DNA of 35,825 nucleotides from Rhodopirellula sp. (GCA_024644085.1 JAHELS010000038.1:397-36221), one strand, 5' to 3'; counted from the first letter of the stretch, positions 1-9,452 are shown. A program made the numbers and translations. Notes: a model not told the origin generated them from the sequence alone.

Positions 1-991
1 AAGCCTTGATGCCGTATTGGCCCTGGAAGCGTTCGCGGATCTCGGCGGGAAGTTCCCCCAGCGCGGCGCGGGCGGCCTCGACACGGTCGACCGGCAGCCG
101 GACCGGCAGCAGATCAGGATCGGGAAAGTATCGGTAGTCGGCTGATTCTTCCTTTTCTCGCTGCAGGAACGTTTTACCTGCGGCGTCGTCCCATCCACGC
201 GTCGTTTTCGATTCATCTTCGATCGTCATGCCTGTCTCCTCCCAAGCGTCATATTGACGATCGATCTCGAAATCGATGGCGCGTTCCACCGCGCGAAAGC
301 TGTTCATGTTCTTGATCTCAGCAATCGGCGTGGCGACTTTTCTTCCGTCCACGTCAATGTGCAGATTCACATTTGCATCGACTCGCAGGCTGCCTTCCTG
401 CATTTCACAGTCCGAGACATCGAGATGCGTCATTCGAAGTTTTAATTCGGACAAATAACTTTTGGCTTCGGCGGAAGACCGCAGGTCCGGTTGGCTGACG
501 ATTTCCAATAACGGCGTACCACAACGATTCAAGTCAATGCGCGAATCGCTCCGCCCCGCCAACTCATCGTGCATGCTCTTGCCCGCGTCCTCCTCGAGAT
601 GGGCGCGGATGATGCCGATGCGGCGAACGCGATCGGGGTTCTCGATATCCGCGATTTCGATGAATCCGTCGGCACAGATTGGCAAATCAAACTGGCTGAT
701 CTGATATCCCTTGGGCAAATCGGGATAGAAGTACTGCTTGCGATCCCACTTGGTCACCGGCGGAATCGAGCAATCAATCGCGAGACCCGCGCGGATTGCC
801 AGATCGATCGCGCGCTCGTTCATGACTGGCAAGGCGCCGGGCAATCCGAGACATACCGGACAAACGTGGGTGTTGGGCGGAGCGCCGAACTCGGTGCTGC
901 AGCTGCAAAACAATTTGGTCGCGGTTTTCAATTGGACATGAACCTCGAGACCGATAATCGTTTCGGTGGGATAGCCGTCGGTGTTGGTCAT
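1..991 (-). CDS. gatB: Asp-tRNA(Asn)/Glu-tRNA(Gln) amidotransferase subunit B, 3'-truncated by window edge
   Basis: Reading the minus strand from the ATG at 991 gives an uninterrupted frame of 330 codons that leaves the window, so the C-terminal third (the tRNA-binding tail and YqeY-like domain) is not visible. GatB is the kinase-like and tRNA-binding subunit of GatCAB. It phosphorylates mischarged Glu-tRNA(Gln) or Asp-tRNA(Asn), which GatA-derived ammonia then amidates in the cytosol. Family hallmarks seen include IIGLEVHVQLKTATKLFC near the N-terminus, the Cys-rich stretch that follows it, RKQYFYPDLPKGYQISQ, and the ADYRYFPDPDLLPV segment near the visible end. It starts 7 nt after the gatA stop, so the two are almost certainly co-transcribed. 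An ATG overlapping the gatA stop (at 1002) hits a stop after four codons, which fixes the start at 991. Confidence 0.95.
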   Translation of the reverse strand, partial: MTNTDGYPTETIIGLEVHVQLKTATKLFCSCSTEFGAPPNTHVCPVCLGLPGALPVMNERAIDLAIRAGLAIDCSIPPVTKWDRKQYFYPDLPKGYQISQFDLPICADGFIEIADIENPDRVRRIGIIRAHLEEDAGKSMHDELAGRSDSRIDLNRCGTPLLEIVSQPDLRSSAEAKSYLSELKLRMTHLDVSDCEMQEGSLRVDANVNLHIDVDGRKVATPIAEIKNMNSFRAVERAIDFEIDRQYDAWEETGMTIEDESKTTRGWDDAAGKTFLQREKEESADYRYFPDPDLLPVRLPVDRVEAARAALGELPAEIRERFQGQYGIKA

Positions 992-998
992 GGCGTGC

Positions 999-2492
999 TC
1001 ATGATCCAATCTTCTTTTCGGGGCGAAGTTTGTGATGATCGGTGGCCGATTGAAATGCGGCACCGGCAAACAGCAAACGTGATTCCTCAAGCACGGGTGC
1101 CTGCAACTGAATCGCAAGCGGCAAACCATCGGCATCGAGCCCGGCCGGCAACGAGAGGGCAGGGATACCGGCCAAATTGGCTCCCACCGTGAACAGGTCA
1201 CATAAATACATCTGAATCGGATCGTCGATCTTCTCACCGAGTCCAAAGGCGGGCGACGGAGTCACCGGTCCGAGCAACAGGTCGGCCTGCGTGAAGGCGG
1301 CGTCGTAATCCTCCTTGATCAATCGCCGCACCTTGAGCGCCTGGTTGTAGTACTGGTCGGCATAGCCCTCGCTGAGAGCGTAGGTCCCAACCATGATGCG
1401 GCGTTTGACTTCGCTTCCGAAGCCTTCGGCACGGCTGCGACAGTAGGTGGCCACAAGCGGTCCGAGTTGCTCGGCTTTGTCTGGATCGAGCTGCTCGGCG
1501 CGATGACCATAATGGGCGCCGTCGTACCGCGAAAGGTTGCTGCTGGCCTCGCTCGGTGCAATCACATAGTACGTTGGGACACAGTATTCGCTGTGCGGAA
1601 GATTCACGTCGACGATCTCGGCGCCGGCGGATCGAAAGACATCGACCGACGCGATCACGGCGTTGCGGATCGATTCGTCGATCCCATCGTTGTCCAATGC
1701 ATCACGCAGGACGCCGATTTTAATTCCGCGCAAGTCATTCGATTGCAGCACGGCGTGATAGTCGGGAACCTCAAGGTCGAGCGATGTGGAATCACGGGGC
1801 TCGAACCCGGCGATCACCCGGAGCAACAACGCAACCTCCTCGACCGTCCACGCGATCGGCCCGACCTGGTCGAGACTGCTGGCAAAAGCGACCAGACCGT
1901 AACGGCTGACCCTGCCATAGGTCGGTTTCAATCCGGTGACACCGCACAGGGCGGCGGGTTGGCGAATCGAGCCTCCGGTATCGGTCCCAATGCTCAGCGG
2001 GACGCTTCGAGCGGCAACACAGGCCGCTGCACCGCCGCTGCTGCCGCCGGGAATGCGCGTGGTGTCCCAAGGATTTCGAGTTACCCCAAAGGCACTTGTC
2101 TCCGTGCTGGCGCCCATCGCAAACTCGTCCATGTTCGTCTTGCCAACGATGACTGCGTCGGCTATGCGAAGCTTTTCGATGACCGTGGCATCGTAGGGAG
2201 GGCGAAAATCGCGAAGCATGTTCGATGCGCAGGTTGTCGGCATGTCCTTCGTGCAAAGCACGTCTTTGACGGCAACCGGCACGCCGGCCAACGCGCCCAT
2301 CGTGTGGCCCGCTTTTCTTTTCGCGTCCACTGCCGCCGCAGCAATCAATGCCCGTTCACGATCGACGTGAGTAAACGCATGAACCGATGTCTGGGAATCC
2401 TCGATACTCGCCAGCGCCGACTCGGCAATTTCCATTGCCGTAGCCTCGCCACTGGATTGGAGCCGCATTACTTCCAGAGCGGAGTCGAGCAT
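999..2492 (-). CDS. gatA: Asp-tRNA(Asn)/Glu-tRNA(Gln) amidotransferase subunit A
   Basis: This is an amidase-signature enzyme, the glutaminase subunit of GatCAB that releases ammonia for tRNA-bound Glu/Asp amidation by GatB. The frame is open from a TTG at 2519 (506 aa). I prefer the ATG at 2492 (497 aa) because homologues begin close to this point and the TTG has no Shine-Dalgarno sequence. In 506-aa numbering the Ser-cisSer-Lys triad is complete: Lys85 in PVAVKDVL, Ser160 in IPGGSSGG and Ser184 in DTGGSIRQPA. The spacing matches characterised GatA enzymes. The gene is followed 7 nt later by gatB. No gatC is visible upstream; the third subunit is probably encoded elsewhere. The upstream spacer carries a 23-bp tandem duplication. 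Confidence 0.96.
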   Translation of the reverse strand: MLDSALEVMRLQSSGEATAMEIAESALASIEDSQTSVHAFTHVDRERALIAAAAVDAKRKAGHTMGALAGVPVAVKDVLCTKDMPTTCASNMLRDFRPPYDATVIEKLRIADAVIVGKTNMDEFAMGASTETSAFGVTRNPWDTTRIPGGSSGGAAACVAARSVPLSIGTDTGGSIRQPAALCGVTGLKPTYGRVSRYGLVAFASSLDQVGPIAWTVEEVALLLRVIAGFEPRDSTSLDLEVPDYHAVLQSNDLRGIKIGVLRDALDNDGIDESIRNAVIASVDVFRSAGAEIVDVNLPHSEYCVPTYYVIAPSEASSNLSRYDGAHYGHRAEQLDPDKAEQLGPLVATYCRSRAEGFGSEVKRRIMVGTYALSEGYADQYYNQALKVRRLIKEDYDAAFTQADLLLGPVTPSPAFGLGEKIDDPIQMYLCDLFTVGANLAGIPALSLPAGLDADGLPLAIQLQAPVLEESRLLFAGAAFQSATDHHKLRPEKKIGS

Positions 2493-2520
2493 GTTTCTTT
2501 GGCGTTTGGATACTGACAAA

Positions 2521-2566
2521 CCGGGTATTCGCGGTGTTACCGCCCGGGTATTCGCGGTGTTGCCGC
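2521..2566. repeat. 23-bp tandem duplication upstream of gatA
   Basis: Two adjacent 23-bp units (2521-2543 and 2544-2566) both start with ccgggtattcgcggtgtt and differ at one base. They lie in the roughly 150-bp spacer between the histidine kinase stop and gatA, immediately upstream of the possible TTG start of gatA. No function is evident. The spacing change could affect the gatA leader or promoter. Confidence 0.85.
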
Positions 2567-2642
2567 TGGCGGATTATCGGCCATCGCCGCACGATGGACC
2601 AGTAGGCCAATGGCCGCATTGCGAAGGGCTCGCGGGGCCGTT

Positions 2643-3866
2643 TCAAGCGGTCAGCGCGATCGACGTCACACAGCCAGCTGGACCACCGGCAATCGTGATA
2701 TCACCTCGGTGCAGACGCGCTATTCGGTAAGCGCGACAGAGTCCGAGGCCGAGTCCGCGGCCAGCCTCGCGACCACTGAAATAGGGATCAAAGGCGTGTT
2801 CTTTCGCGTCATCCGAAAGCCCTGGCCCGCTGTCGGCGATATGGATCATGATGCGGTCTTCATCACGCACGAGCGAAACGACGACCGTCCCCTGGCAACC
2901 AATCGCCTCGACGGCGTTTCGCACCAGGGCACGCACCGCTTCTTCGATCATCTTTGCGTCGACTTCGCACAGACTCGGTTGGTCCGGAGTGATGACCTCA
3001 AAACGAATCGCTTGGCGCTCAGCCTCTTCCTCGAACGACGCGACCACACGTTGCAAAACGGGATTCAAATCACTTTTCGTCAGCACGGTGTCCGGCGGGT
3101 TCGCGTAGAACATCAAATCCGCAATCATTTCGTGTGCCCGATAGACCTGGTCCACGATCCGCTGCAGCGTTGCGGCTCTCGCTCGGTCCTGTTCCCCCCG
3201 CTGTAATTGCTGGGCACGCGTGGAAATGTTTGCCAGCGGATTATTGATCTCGTGGCTCAAGCCGTACGCCAATTGCTTGAGCGCGCCGAGCTTGCTCTTT
3301 TGCACGCGGTCGTCGAATGATTGTTCCATCGACCTTTGACGCTGTATCATCCTCGCTAGTTGCTGAAGCATGCAGTTGGTCGATGTCTCCGGTACTTCAC
3401 TTGGCCCATTGCTGGGCCGGCGCAACTTCGGCCATTGTTCCCGCCACGTGTTGGAGACCTGAGGCCCGGTGACTTCCAACCACAATGCCGCATCGTCGAT
3501 CCAACGTTCGAACGCAAGAGTGCGAAAGTGATCACGAAGCTTGTTCCAGCGTCTTTGGATCAAGGGAGTGATCGGTGGAGCACCCAGATAAGCGTCTCCG
3601 CTGGCGAATCGTCCAGTCGCGTGGGTGACGAGCCAGTCGACCAGGTCGGTGGGCTCGGCGCAATCGCCACTGAAGCTGAGTGCCGCAAAAATCGTTAGCG
3701 AGGGATCGGTTTCGACCGTACGTACGATCCGTGCCCGGGTCGCCCTATCGAGACCCGATCCGCGGCTGCCGCAGAGCAGCAGTTGTCCGATTGCTTCGGT
3801 CGCCTCGAGCGTACGCGGCAGCCACCAGCGATCGCAGCCGCGTCGCAAGCAGGGCAGCAATCCCAT
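2643..3866 (-). CDS. soluble sensor histidine kinase
   Basis: With the ATG at 3866 the protein has 407 aa. Residues 1-165 form a helical, Trp- and Arg-containing N-terminal region with no domain I recognise and no membrane segment, so the kinase is probably cytosolic. The dimerisation/phosphoacceptor domain carries the H-box LSHEINNPLANIS with His205. The HATPase domain has the N-box VRALVRNAVEAI (Asn317), the G1 motif DSGPG (345-349) and the G2 motif GRGLGLGL (369-376). The frame is open further upstream to a TTG at 4034, which would overlap the response regulator gene by 23 nt and give 463 aa. The ATG at 3866 has an AAAGGA sequence 8 nt upstream, and the extra 56 residues are low-complexity, so I chose 3866. 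It likely phosphorylates the regulator encoded just upstream in the same direction. The input signal is unknown. Confidence 0.88.
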   Translation of the reverse strand: MGLLPCLRRGCDRWWLPRTLEATEAIGQLLLCGSRGSGLDRATRARIVRTVETDPSLTIFAALSFSGDCAEPTDLVDWLVTHATGRFASGDAYLGAPPITPLIQRRWNKLRDHFRTLAFERWIDDAALWLEVTGPQVSNTWREQWPKLRRPSNGPSEVPETSTNCMLQQLARMIQRQRSMEQSFDDRVQKSKLGALKQLAYGLSHEINNPLANISTRAQQLQRGEQDRARAATLQRIVDQVYRAHEMIADLMFYANPPDTVLTKSDLNPVLQRVVASFEEEAERQAIRFEVITPDQPSLCEVDAKMIEEAVRALVRNAVEAIGCQGTVVVSLVRDEDRIMIHIADSGPGLSDDAKEHAFDPYFSGREAGRGLGLGLCRAYRIARLHRGDITIAGGPAGCVTSIALTA

Positions 3867-4011
3867 CGGGCTCGTCCTTTCCGTGATGTCCCGATTGGTG
3901 TTTCCGTGATCCTCTCCGGCGGCGCGTGAGTCCCCGGATCGTGACCACGAGGAGTGACCGTCTTGGGAGTACCCTGGATTGGCGGGATTCAGCGAAGGAT
4001 CGCTGCTCACG

Positions 4012-4599
4012 TCAACCAACCACGCTGCGTTCAATCTCCAGTAAATCGCAGGCGCGGCTGACGAGGTCTTCGATCGCGAAGGGCTTCTGCATGAAGTCGT
4101 TCGCGCCGGCCGCCTTCAGCCCATCCACCTTGCTGTGCTCGACCATCCCCGAAATGCACAGGATTTTCACCATGTCCATCGAAGGATCGCTGCGAACACG
4201 CTGGCACACCTCCTTGCCGTTGATGTCGGGGAGCATGACGTCCAGGACAACAAGATCGGGCCGAAACTCCTTGACGCCCATTCCGGCATCAAAGCCGTTG
4301 TTGGCCGTGCGAATATCGAAACGACCGTCCCGTTCAAATCCGTCCTGGATCAAGTCGACCAGGTCTTGATCGTCATCGACGATCAATAGTTTCTTCTTGC
4401 CGCTTTCCAGCGCATCGGTTGGAATCCCGTTGTCTTTCATGAACAGATACAACTGCTCACGCGGAATCCGTCGAAACTTGCTTCCGGGTACCCGAAAGCC
4501 CTTAAGCGACCCATTGTCAAAACAGCGAATGATTGTCTGCTGGCTGACTTTGCAAATCTTGGCTGCTTCGCCCGTCGTGAAGACCGTTTTGGTGGTCAT
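4012..4599 (-). CDS. response regulator with N-terminal excisionase-type HTH and C-terminal receiver
   Basis: The ATG at 4599 gives 195 aa. Residues 1-57 resemble an excisionase/MerR-type helix-turn-helix (FTTGEAAKICKVSQQTIIRC, then the wing segment FRVPGSKFRRIPREQL). Residues 69-185 are a CheY-like receiver with the acidic cluster Asp75-77, phosphoacceptor Asp120 in LVVLDVMLP, Ser150 in CISGM and Lys172 in MQKPF, so it should be phosphorylatable. The order, DNA-binding domain before receiver, is the reverse of most response regulators. A GGGAGG sequence lies 12 nt upstream. An in-frame ATG at 4608 is directly abutted by that sequence and is less likely. The frame stays open to 4716, but those residues look untranslated. 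The cognate kinase gene follows. Confidence 0.9.
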   Translation of the reverse strand: MTTKTVFTTGEAAKICKVSQQTIIRCFDNGSLKGFRVPGSKFRRIPREQLYLFMKDNGIPTDALESGKKKLLIVDDDQDLVDLIQDGFERDGRFDIRTANNGFDAGMGVKEFRPDLVVLDVMLPDINGKEVCQRVRSDPSMDMVKILCISGMVEHSKVDGLKAAGANDFMQKPFAIEDLVSRACDLLEIERSVVG

Positions 4600-5062
4600 G
4601 GCGGAAACCATCCTCCCTGCATGACTAGCCGTAATTGAATCGTTGCCCCGCCGCCCAAGGAAGATAATCCCGATCTGGACAAGCTGAAGCGGACATTTTT
4701 GGTGAGAATCAATCAAATAATTCGATCAATTCAAGGTCTTCGTCAACGCACCTATTCCCCTGCGCAGCCAACTCAACCATCCACCATGAGGCAGTAATTA
4801 GCAAACTCCCCGTTCTACCGCACTAGCACATTTCGTGGTCAGTTTGCGTGAAGAACGTAGGTGGCAAGAAACTCCGAGTCTCTCTGCCTTGCCAAGCTTG
4901 CCTCGACGACGAATTCTATCGATTCCTGCTCGTGGGTCAAGATCGATTTGAATTGCGTAAGTCCATTCCCAATTTAGGCTTACTGCGTTTGGTCGTGTCA
5001 AAAAGCAAAAAAGAAATTTCGCACTGCGAATCGAACGCGGAACCGACACTTCCGCAAAAAAA
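4600..5062. other. 463-bp non-coding stretch between the response regulator and mnmG
   Basis: No convincing gene is seen. The small open frames here lack domain features and sequence character. The stretch should hold the promoter of the regulator/kinase operon (left side) and the 3' end of mnmG (right side). Near 5000-5030 there is a short hairpin with a T-rich tail on the minus strand, listed separately. A second hairpin lies at 5037-5055. I recognise no tRNA or riboswitch. Confidence 0.6.
5000..5030 (-). terminator. possible weak intrinsic terminator after mnmG
   Basis: On the minus strand a 5-bp stem with a 3-nt loop (TTCGC-AGT-GCGAA) is followed by a T-rich tail (ATTTCTTTTTTGCTTTTT). 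It lies about 35 nt beyond the mnmG stop and in the right orientation to end mnmG transcription. The stem is short, so this is tentative. Confidence 0.35.
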
Positions 5063-6907
5063 TCATCTGAGTTCCTGCTCTTTCTTCGACCGATTCTCCA
5101 AGTGAGCGAGAACCAACGCTAAATCGGCGGGTGTTATCCCACTGATCCGCTTGGCCTGGTCAAGATTGAGAGGACGTATCTTCGTCAGCTTCTCTCTCGC
5201 TTCGACGCGCAATGGGCCAATGGCACCGTAATCGAAACTCTGTGGGATCCTCTTCTCGGCGAGCCGATGTTGTCGATCCACCTCCATCTTCTGCCGACTG
5301 ATGTAACCTTCGTACTTGATGTCGTACAAGCATTGCTCGGCGGCCGGCGGCGGTGTTTGTTTCAACTCGGGGACATGGTCGCAGATCTCGTCCCAGCCGA
5401 CTTCGGGACGCCGCAAATAGACGTCGCCCGGTGTCCCTTCGACGCGCGAACTTGCGAGCAATTGACGGGCAGATTCGATCTGCGTCATTTTTTCGCGATA
5501 GCGTTCGCGTCTCAGGGGATCAATCAAACCAAGTTCGTCGGCCGTGGGAGTCAGACGGCGGTCGGCGTTGTCCTGACGCAAGAGCAACCGGTACTCGGCA
5601 CGGCTGGTAAACATTCGGTAGGGCTCGTCGGTTCCGGCCGTGACCAAATCGTCCACGAGCACACCGATGTAGGCCTGGTCCCGGCTCGGGACCCAGGGCT
5701 CTTTCGAGCTGATTTTGCGGGCGGCGTTGAGTCCTGCGATCAGTCCTTGTCCCGCAGCTTCTTCGTAGCCGGTTGTGCCGTTGATCTGTCCGGCAAAGTA
5801 GAGTCCATCGACCGACTTGGATTCGAGGTGAGGCCAAAGCTGGGTCGGTGGGCAAAAGTCGTACTCGACCGCGTAGCCGTACCGCATGATGACCGCGTTC
5901 TCGAGCCCCGCAATCATCTTGAACATTTGATCCTGGACGTCGCGTGGCAAACTCGTCGAGATCCCGTTGACGTAGACTTCCTCGGTGTTTCGACCCTCGG
6001 GCTCGAGGAATAACTGATGACTTTGCTTTTCTCTGAAGCGCACGACCTTGTCTTCAATGCTCGGGCAATAGCGTGGCCCGCGCGAATTGATCTGTCCGCT
6101 GTACATCGGCGCACGGTCCAAATTGGCCCGAATCAAATCGTGCACGGCATCGTTGGTGTAGGTGATGTGGCACGACAACTGGTCGCATTTGATCTCATCG
6201 GTGAGAAACGAAAAAGGTTGCGGTTGATCATCACCGGGCTGCTCTTCGACACGTGCAAAGTCGATCGTGCGGGCGTTGAGCCGCGGAGGCGTCCCTGTCT
6301 TGAACCGTTCGACTTCGAAGCCGAGTCGATCGAGCGCGCCGCTGATTCCCGCTGTGGTCCCCTCCCCTGCCCTGCCGCCGGCCGTCCGGGCATCACCGGT
6401 ATGCATGATGGCTTGCAAAAACGTTCCGGTGGTTAGGACAACAGCGCGGGCCTGGTACTCGGCATTCCCACGAACCCGCACGCCCAGCACTCGCGTCTGG
6501 GTGCCGTCGGTTTCGGTGATCAAATCCTCGACGGTTTCTTGCCTTAGATCGAGGTTCGTCTGTAGTTCAATCTGTTGCTTGATGAATTGCTGGTATCCCT
6601 TCTTGTCTGCCTGGGCCCGAGGGCTGTGCATCGCCGGTCCCTTGCGACGATTGAGCAGCCGAAATTGGATTCCGGTCGCATCGATCGCCCGGCCCATCAA
6701 TCCGCCCAGTGCATCGACCTCGCGAACGATTTGGCCTTTTGCGACTCCACCGATCGCCGGGTTGCAGGACATCTGTCCCACGGTGTCGAGGTTGGTCGTC
6801 AGCAGGGCCGTTTTCGCTCCGAGCCGCGCAGCGGCAGCGGCCGCTTCGGTGCCGGCATGCCCGGCGCCGATGACGATCACATCGTATTGATAGCGAATAG
6901 TGGTCAT
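5063..6907 (-). CDS. mnmG: tRNA uridine-5-carboxymethylaminomethyl synthesis enzyme MnmG (GidA)
   Basis: The 614-aa product is close to the usual length of about 620-630. MnmG with MnmE installs the carboxymethylaminomethyl group at C5 of wobble U34 in tRNAs reading NNA/NNG codons. It is a cytosolic FAD- and NADH-dependent enzyme. The N-terminus carries the dinucleotide-binding motif [21 protein letters not shown] (from residue 11), then the diagnostic [20 protein letters not shown] and [17 protein letters not shown] segments. The middle has [16 protein letters not shown] (here [14 protein letters not shown]) and [21 protein letters not shown] motifs. The C-terminus ends in the helical [21 protein letters not shown] region that contacts MnmE and tRNA. 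The ATG start is unambiguous. No mnmE, rsmG or parA lies next to it, unlike the arrangement in many bacteria. Confidence 0.97.
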   Translation of the reverse strand: MTTIRYQYDVIVIGAGHAGTEAAAAAARLGAKTALLTTNLDTVGQMSCNPAIGGVAKGQIVREVDALGGLMGRAIDATGIQFRLLNRRKGPAMHSPRAQADKKGYQQFIKQQIELQTNLDLRQETVEDLITETDGTQTRVLGVRVRGNAEYQARAVVLTTGTFLQAIMHTGDARTAGGRAGEGTTAGISGALDRLGFEVERFKTGTPPRLNARTIDFARVEEQPGDDQPQPFSFLTDEIKCDQLSCHITYTNDAVHDLIRANLDRAPMYSGQINSRGPRYCPSIEDKVVRFREKQSHQLFLEPEGRNTEEVYVNGISTSLPRDVQDQMFKMIAGLENAVIMRYGYAVEYDFCPPTQLWPHLESKSVDGLYFAGQINGTTGYEEAAGQGLIAGLNAARKISSKEPWVPSRDQAYIGVLVDDLVTAGTDEPYRMFTSRAEYRLLLRQDNADRRLTPTADELGLIDPLRRERYREKMTQIESARQLLASSRVEGTPGDVYLRRPEVGWDEICDHVPELKQTPPPAAEQCLYDIKYEGYISRQKMEVDRQHRLAEKRIPQSFDYGAIGPLRVEAREKLTKIRPLNLDQAKRISGITPADLALVLAHLENRSKKEQELR

Positions 6908-7023
6908 GACGGTTGATTCACATCTGGCGGATCGACACCCCGGCGGTCGACCCGTTGCTGATCCTATCGCCCGGAGGGCTCAAATCGCTCAAGAATCCCG
7001 CGAAAACGGTCGAAGGCGAGTAA

Positions 7024-9369
7024 GTGGGATTCGGTTCCCATTTCCGTAGGACTTTCTTCCGCGTTCGAGGTTCGGCCGACAAAATGCAAGTGGTCACAAA
7101 AACGACCCTGTTCGCGGTGTTGGCGATGTTCGGCGTCGTTGAGCTGGTCGCGACATTCATGCTGATCGACACAGCGGTTGCTGTCGAGGTGACCGGCGGC
7201 AACGCGCCGCTGCTGCCCCGCCCCCAGCAATTCGAGCAGGGAACGATCCACCCAACCCCAGACGTCGATCCACCGAGCCCCGATTCCTTCATCCTCGGTT
7301 CGCGCTCCTTCACGATTCCTTTCTCGGTTGATTCGAGCGGGGCGGCTCCTGTCGAAGTTCACTTGTATTTTTCGCGCGGCCGCACCGGCTCGTGGAAGTT
7401 GCTCTCTCGAAAGAGCCCCGATTCCGCCGACAAGCACTTTCAATTCACGGCTGACCAGGACGGCGAATACTGGTTTGCGACCCGGACGATGGATTCGCGA
7501 GGCCGCGCCCATCCGAGTGGCGACATTGAATCGCAATTGAAGGTCTACATCGACACGAAGAAACCGCAAGTTGCGCTTCAGGCCGAGGCCGATCCCGATG
7601 GACGGATCGACGCCGTGTTGGAGATCACTGATGCAACGCCGCTAAAGAACATCCAGCTGCGATACGTGACCGATATTTCGAACCAATGGAAACCCGTCGA
7701 CGTCGGCGGATTGCCGGATGACGGAAAACTGCAATTCACCCCTCCGAAAGGTTGGACACAACTCTCGTTGCAATTGGTGGCTTCCGATACGCCGGGTAAC
7801 CGCAGCGTCGAAAGCCGATTGATCCGCCGGCCCCGGTTGGCGGCGGCGCCCGAGGATCGTTACGCGACCGCGCCGGGCGGTAGCCTCGAAGCCCATCCCG
7901 CCCCGTTCCGGATGAACGCCTCAGACGAGACCGACGCCTTGGTGGTCGCCAATCCCGTCATCCAACTCGATCGAAACAATCCGACGCCACGGCCCAATCT
8001 GATGCGCGCCCATGGGTACATTCCCGGAGCGCCGACATCGTCGGCGTTGGATGGATTTCGAGGTGCCGGCCCGATAGGGGCAACCGCACCTGCACCGAGC
8101 CTGGTTCCCGCACCCGGTTCGGTCCGCTCGCCTGGTTTTGTCCGTTCAAACGGGCCGAGCAGCGCCGCGACGAATTCGCCACCGACAAATCGACCAACAC
8201 CTTCGCCGCCTCTCGTGCACAATGCCCAGCGCACGAGCCCTGCCGCGCCTGCAGCACCCGGTCTGTTCGATCGATTGTTTCAGCTGCCTCCCAATGGCGC
8301 AATGAATCAGCCGCCCGCGATGGGACCTTCGTCGATGCAGGCTTCACCTGCAGGCACAGCCGCAGCGGCACAGAGCGGGCTGCCGGACCCGGCCACGGCC
8401 GACCAGATCAGCAACGGATTCGGCTTGAATTCGCCGTCGCAAATAAGGCCTGAAACACAAGCAAGGCCTGAAACAAATGGGGCTGACAAACGTGAACCGG
8501 TTCCGCCACGTCGTCCAAACAGTGCCGCGGAGGCCTTGCGGCCCTTGTCCGAGAAGTCAGCGGTGCCCAATCGCGACCCCGAGGAAATCCCCTCGCCCCG
8601 GGGCGAAACGTCTGATGACGTCTCGGATGCAAAGGATCGTTATCGTTCCATGCGATCGGCCGAGGACATGACCGCTGGACGCGCGCCGGTTCGCTACAGC
8701 GACAGCGAGCGGTTCAGCCTCGATTACGAATTGGAAGCGGTGGGCACACAGGGAGTCGACGCGATCGAGTTGTACGGGACGGTCAATGGCGGAAGAAGCT
8801 GGGATCTTTGGGGAAGCGACCCCGACGTCCGCAGTCCCTTTGATATTGAGACGAAGGAGGCCGGTGTATTCGGTTTTCGTATCGTCGTGATCAGCAGAAA
8901 CGGGTTGGCGAGCCCGCGGCCGCTCAGTGGCGAGTCACCGGATATCGTCGTCGTTGTCGACAAGACGCAGCCAAAAGTCCGGATTTCGGGAGCTCGATAC
9001 GGCGAGGGCAATCGGATCGGTTCGCTGGTCATCCAGTACGAATGCGACGACGCCAATCTGACGCAGCGACCGATCGCCCTTTCCTTCAGCGATAAGGTCG
9101 ATGGTCCGTGGACCACGATCGCCGCGGGGCTTCGTAACGACGGCGACTACGTTTGGCCAGCCGATCCTCAGTTGCCGCGCCAACTCTATTTGAGAATTGA
9201 CGCAACCGATCATGCGGGCAACGTTGGGACCTACATCCTCGATCAACCGATCGACGCCCAGGGACTCGCCCCCCGGGCGCGCATCCGCGGATTTCAACCG
9301 CTGACCGGCGGCGAACTTCCGGTCTCCGATGGGCAAACCGCACAGCGTCCCGAAGCTGCTTTCAAGTAA
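7024..9369 (+). CDS. large exported protein with duplicated beta-sandwich module and Pro/Ala-rich linker
   Basis: The frame starts at a GTG at 7024 (781 aa), preceded by GAAGG 7 nt upstream. An internal ATG at 7084 (761 aa) would place the hydrophobic segment TLFAVLAMFGVVELVATFML right at the N-terminus but has a poor ribosome site. Either way a signal peptide or membrane anchor is present, so the protein is exported. Residues about 94-275 and 561-755 are two related Ig/fibronectin-like modules. They share the pattern 'hydrophobic strand - GGRSWDLW or TGSWKLL - GEYWFA or GVFGFR - DKTQPKV or DTKKPQV - DxxGN'. Between them is about 270 residues of Pro/Ala/Ser-rich, probably disordered linker. 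No catalytic motif is visible and the function is unknown. It is transcribed away from mnmG and lies upstream of holA. Confidence 0.85.
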   Translation: MGFGSHFRRTFFRVRGSADKMQVVTKTTLFAVLAMFGVVELVATFMLIDTAVAVEVTGGNAPLLPRPQQFEQGTIHPTPDVDPPSPDSFILGSRSFTIPFSVDSSGAAPVEVHLYFSRGRTGSWKLLSRKSPDSADKHFQFTADQDGEYWFATRTMDSRGRAHPSGDIESQLKVYIDTKKPQVALQAEADPDGRIDAVLEITDATPLKNIQLRYVTDISNQWKPVDVGGLPDDGKLQFTPPKGWTQLSLQLVASDTPGNRSVESRLIRRPRLAAAPEDRYATAPGGSLEAHPAPFRMNASDETDALVVANPVIQLDRNNPTPRPNLMRAHGYIPGAPTSSALDGFRGAGPIGATAPAPSLVPAPGSVRSPGFVRSNGPSSAATNSPPTNRPTPSPPLVHNAQRTSPAAPAAPGLFDRLFQLPPNGAMNQPPAMGPSSMQASPAGTAAAAQSGLPDPATADQISNGFGLNSPSQIRPETQARPETNGADKREPVPPRRPNSAAEALRPLSEKSAVPNRDPEEIPSPRGETSDDVSDAKDRYRSMRSAEDMTAGRAPVRYSDSERFSLDYELEAVGTQGVDAIELYGTVNGGRSWDLWGSDPDVRSPFDIETKEAGVFGFRIVVISRNGLASPRPLSGESPDIVVVVDKTQPKVRISGARYGEGNRIGSLVIQYECDDANLTQRPIALSFSDKVDGPWTTIAAGLRNDGDYVWPADPQLPRQLYLRIDATDHAGNVGTYILDQPIDAQGLAPRARIRGFQPLTGGELPVSDGQTAQRPEAAFK

Positions 9370-9452
9370 GTCGTCGTCGTGTCGGCAAGGCGCGACGGTG
9401 ATTTCAACGCGAGTCGGTCGCGACTGCAATCTTCGGTTGCTATGGTGTGGGC

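Noticed and set aside
1467..2516. Plus-strand open frame of 349 codons opposite gatA
   Set aside because: It lies fully antisense to gatA, whose catalytic triad and length are intact. The translated sequence lacks domain features.
4798..5049. Minus-strand 83-codon open frame between the response regulator and mnmG
   Set aside because: No recognisable sequence features, and it overlaps the likely 3' end structures of mnmG.
5037..5055. Hairpin gcggaa/ttccgc next to an A-run, considered as a terminator
   Set aside because: On the minus strand the T-run precedes the stem, and on the plus strand an A-run follows it, so neither strand gives stem-then-U-run. It lies directly after the mnmG stop but is not a canonical terminator.
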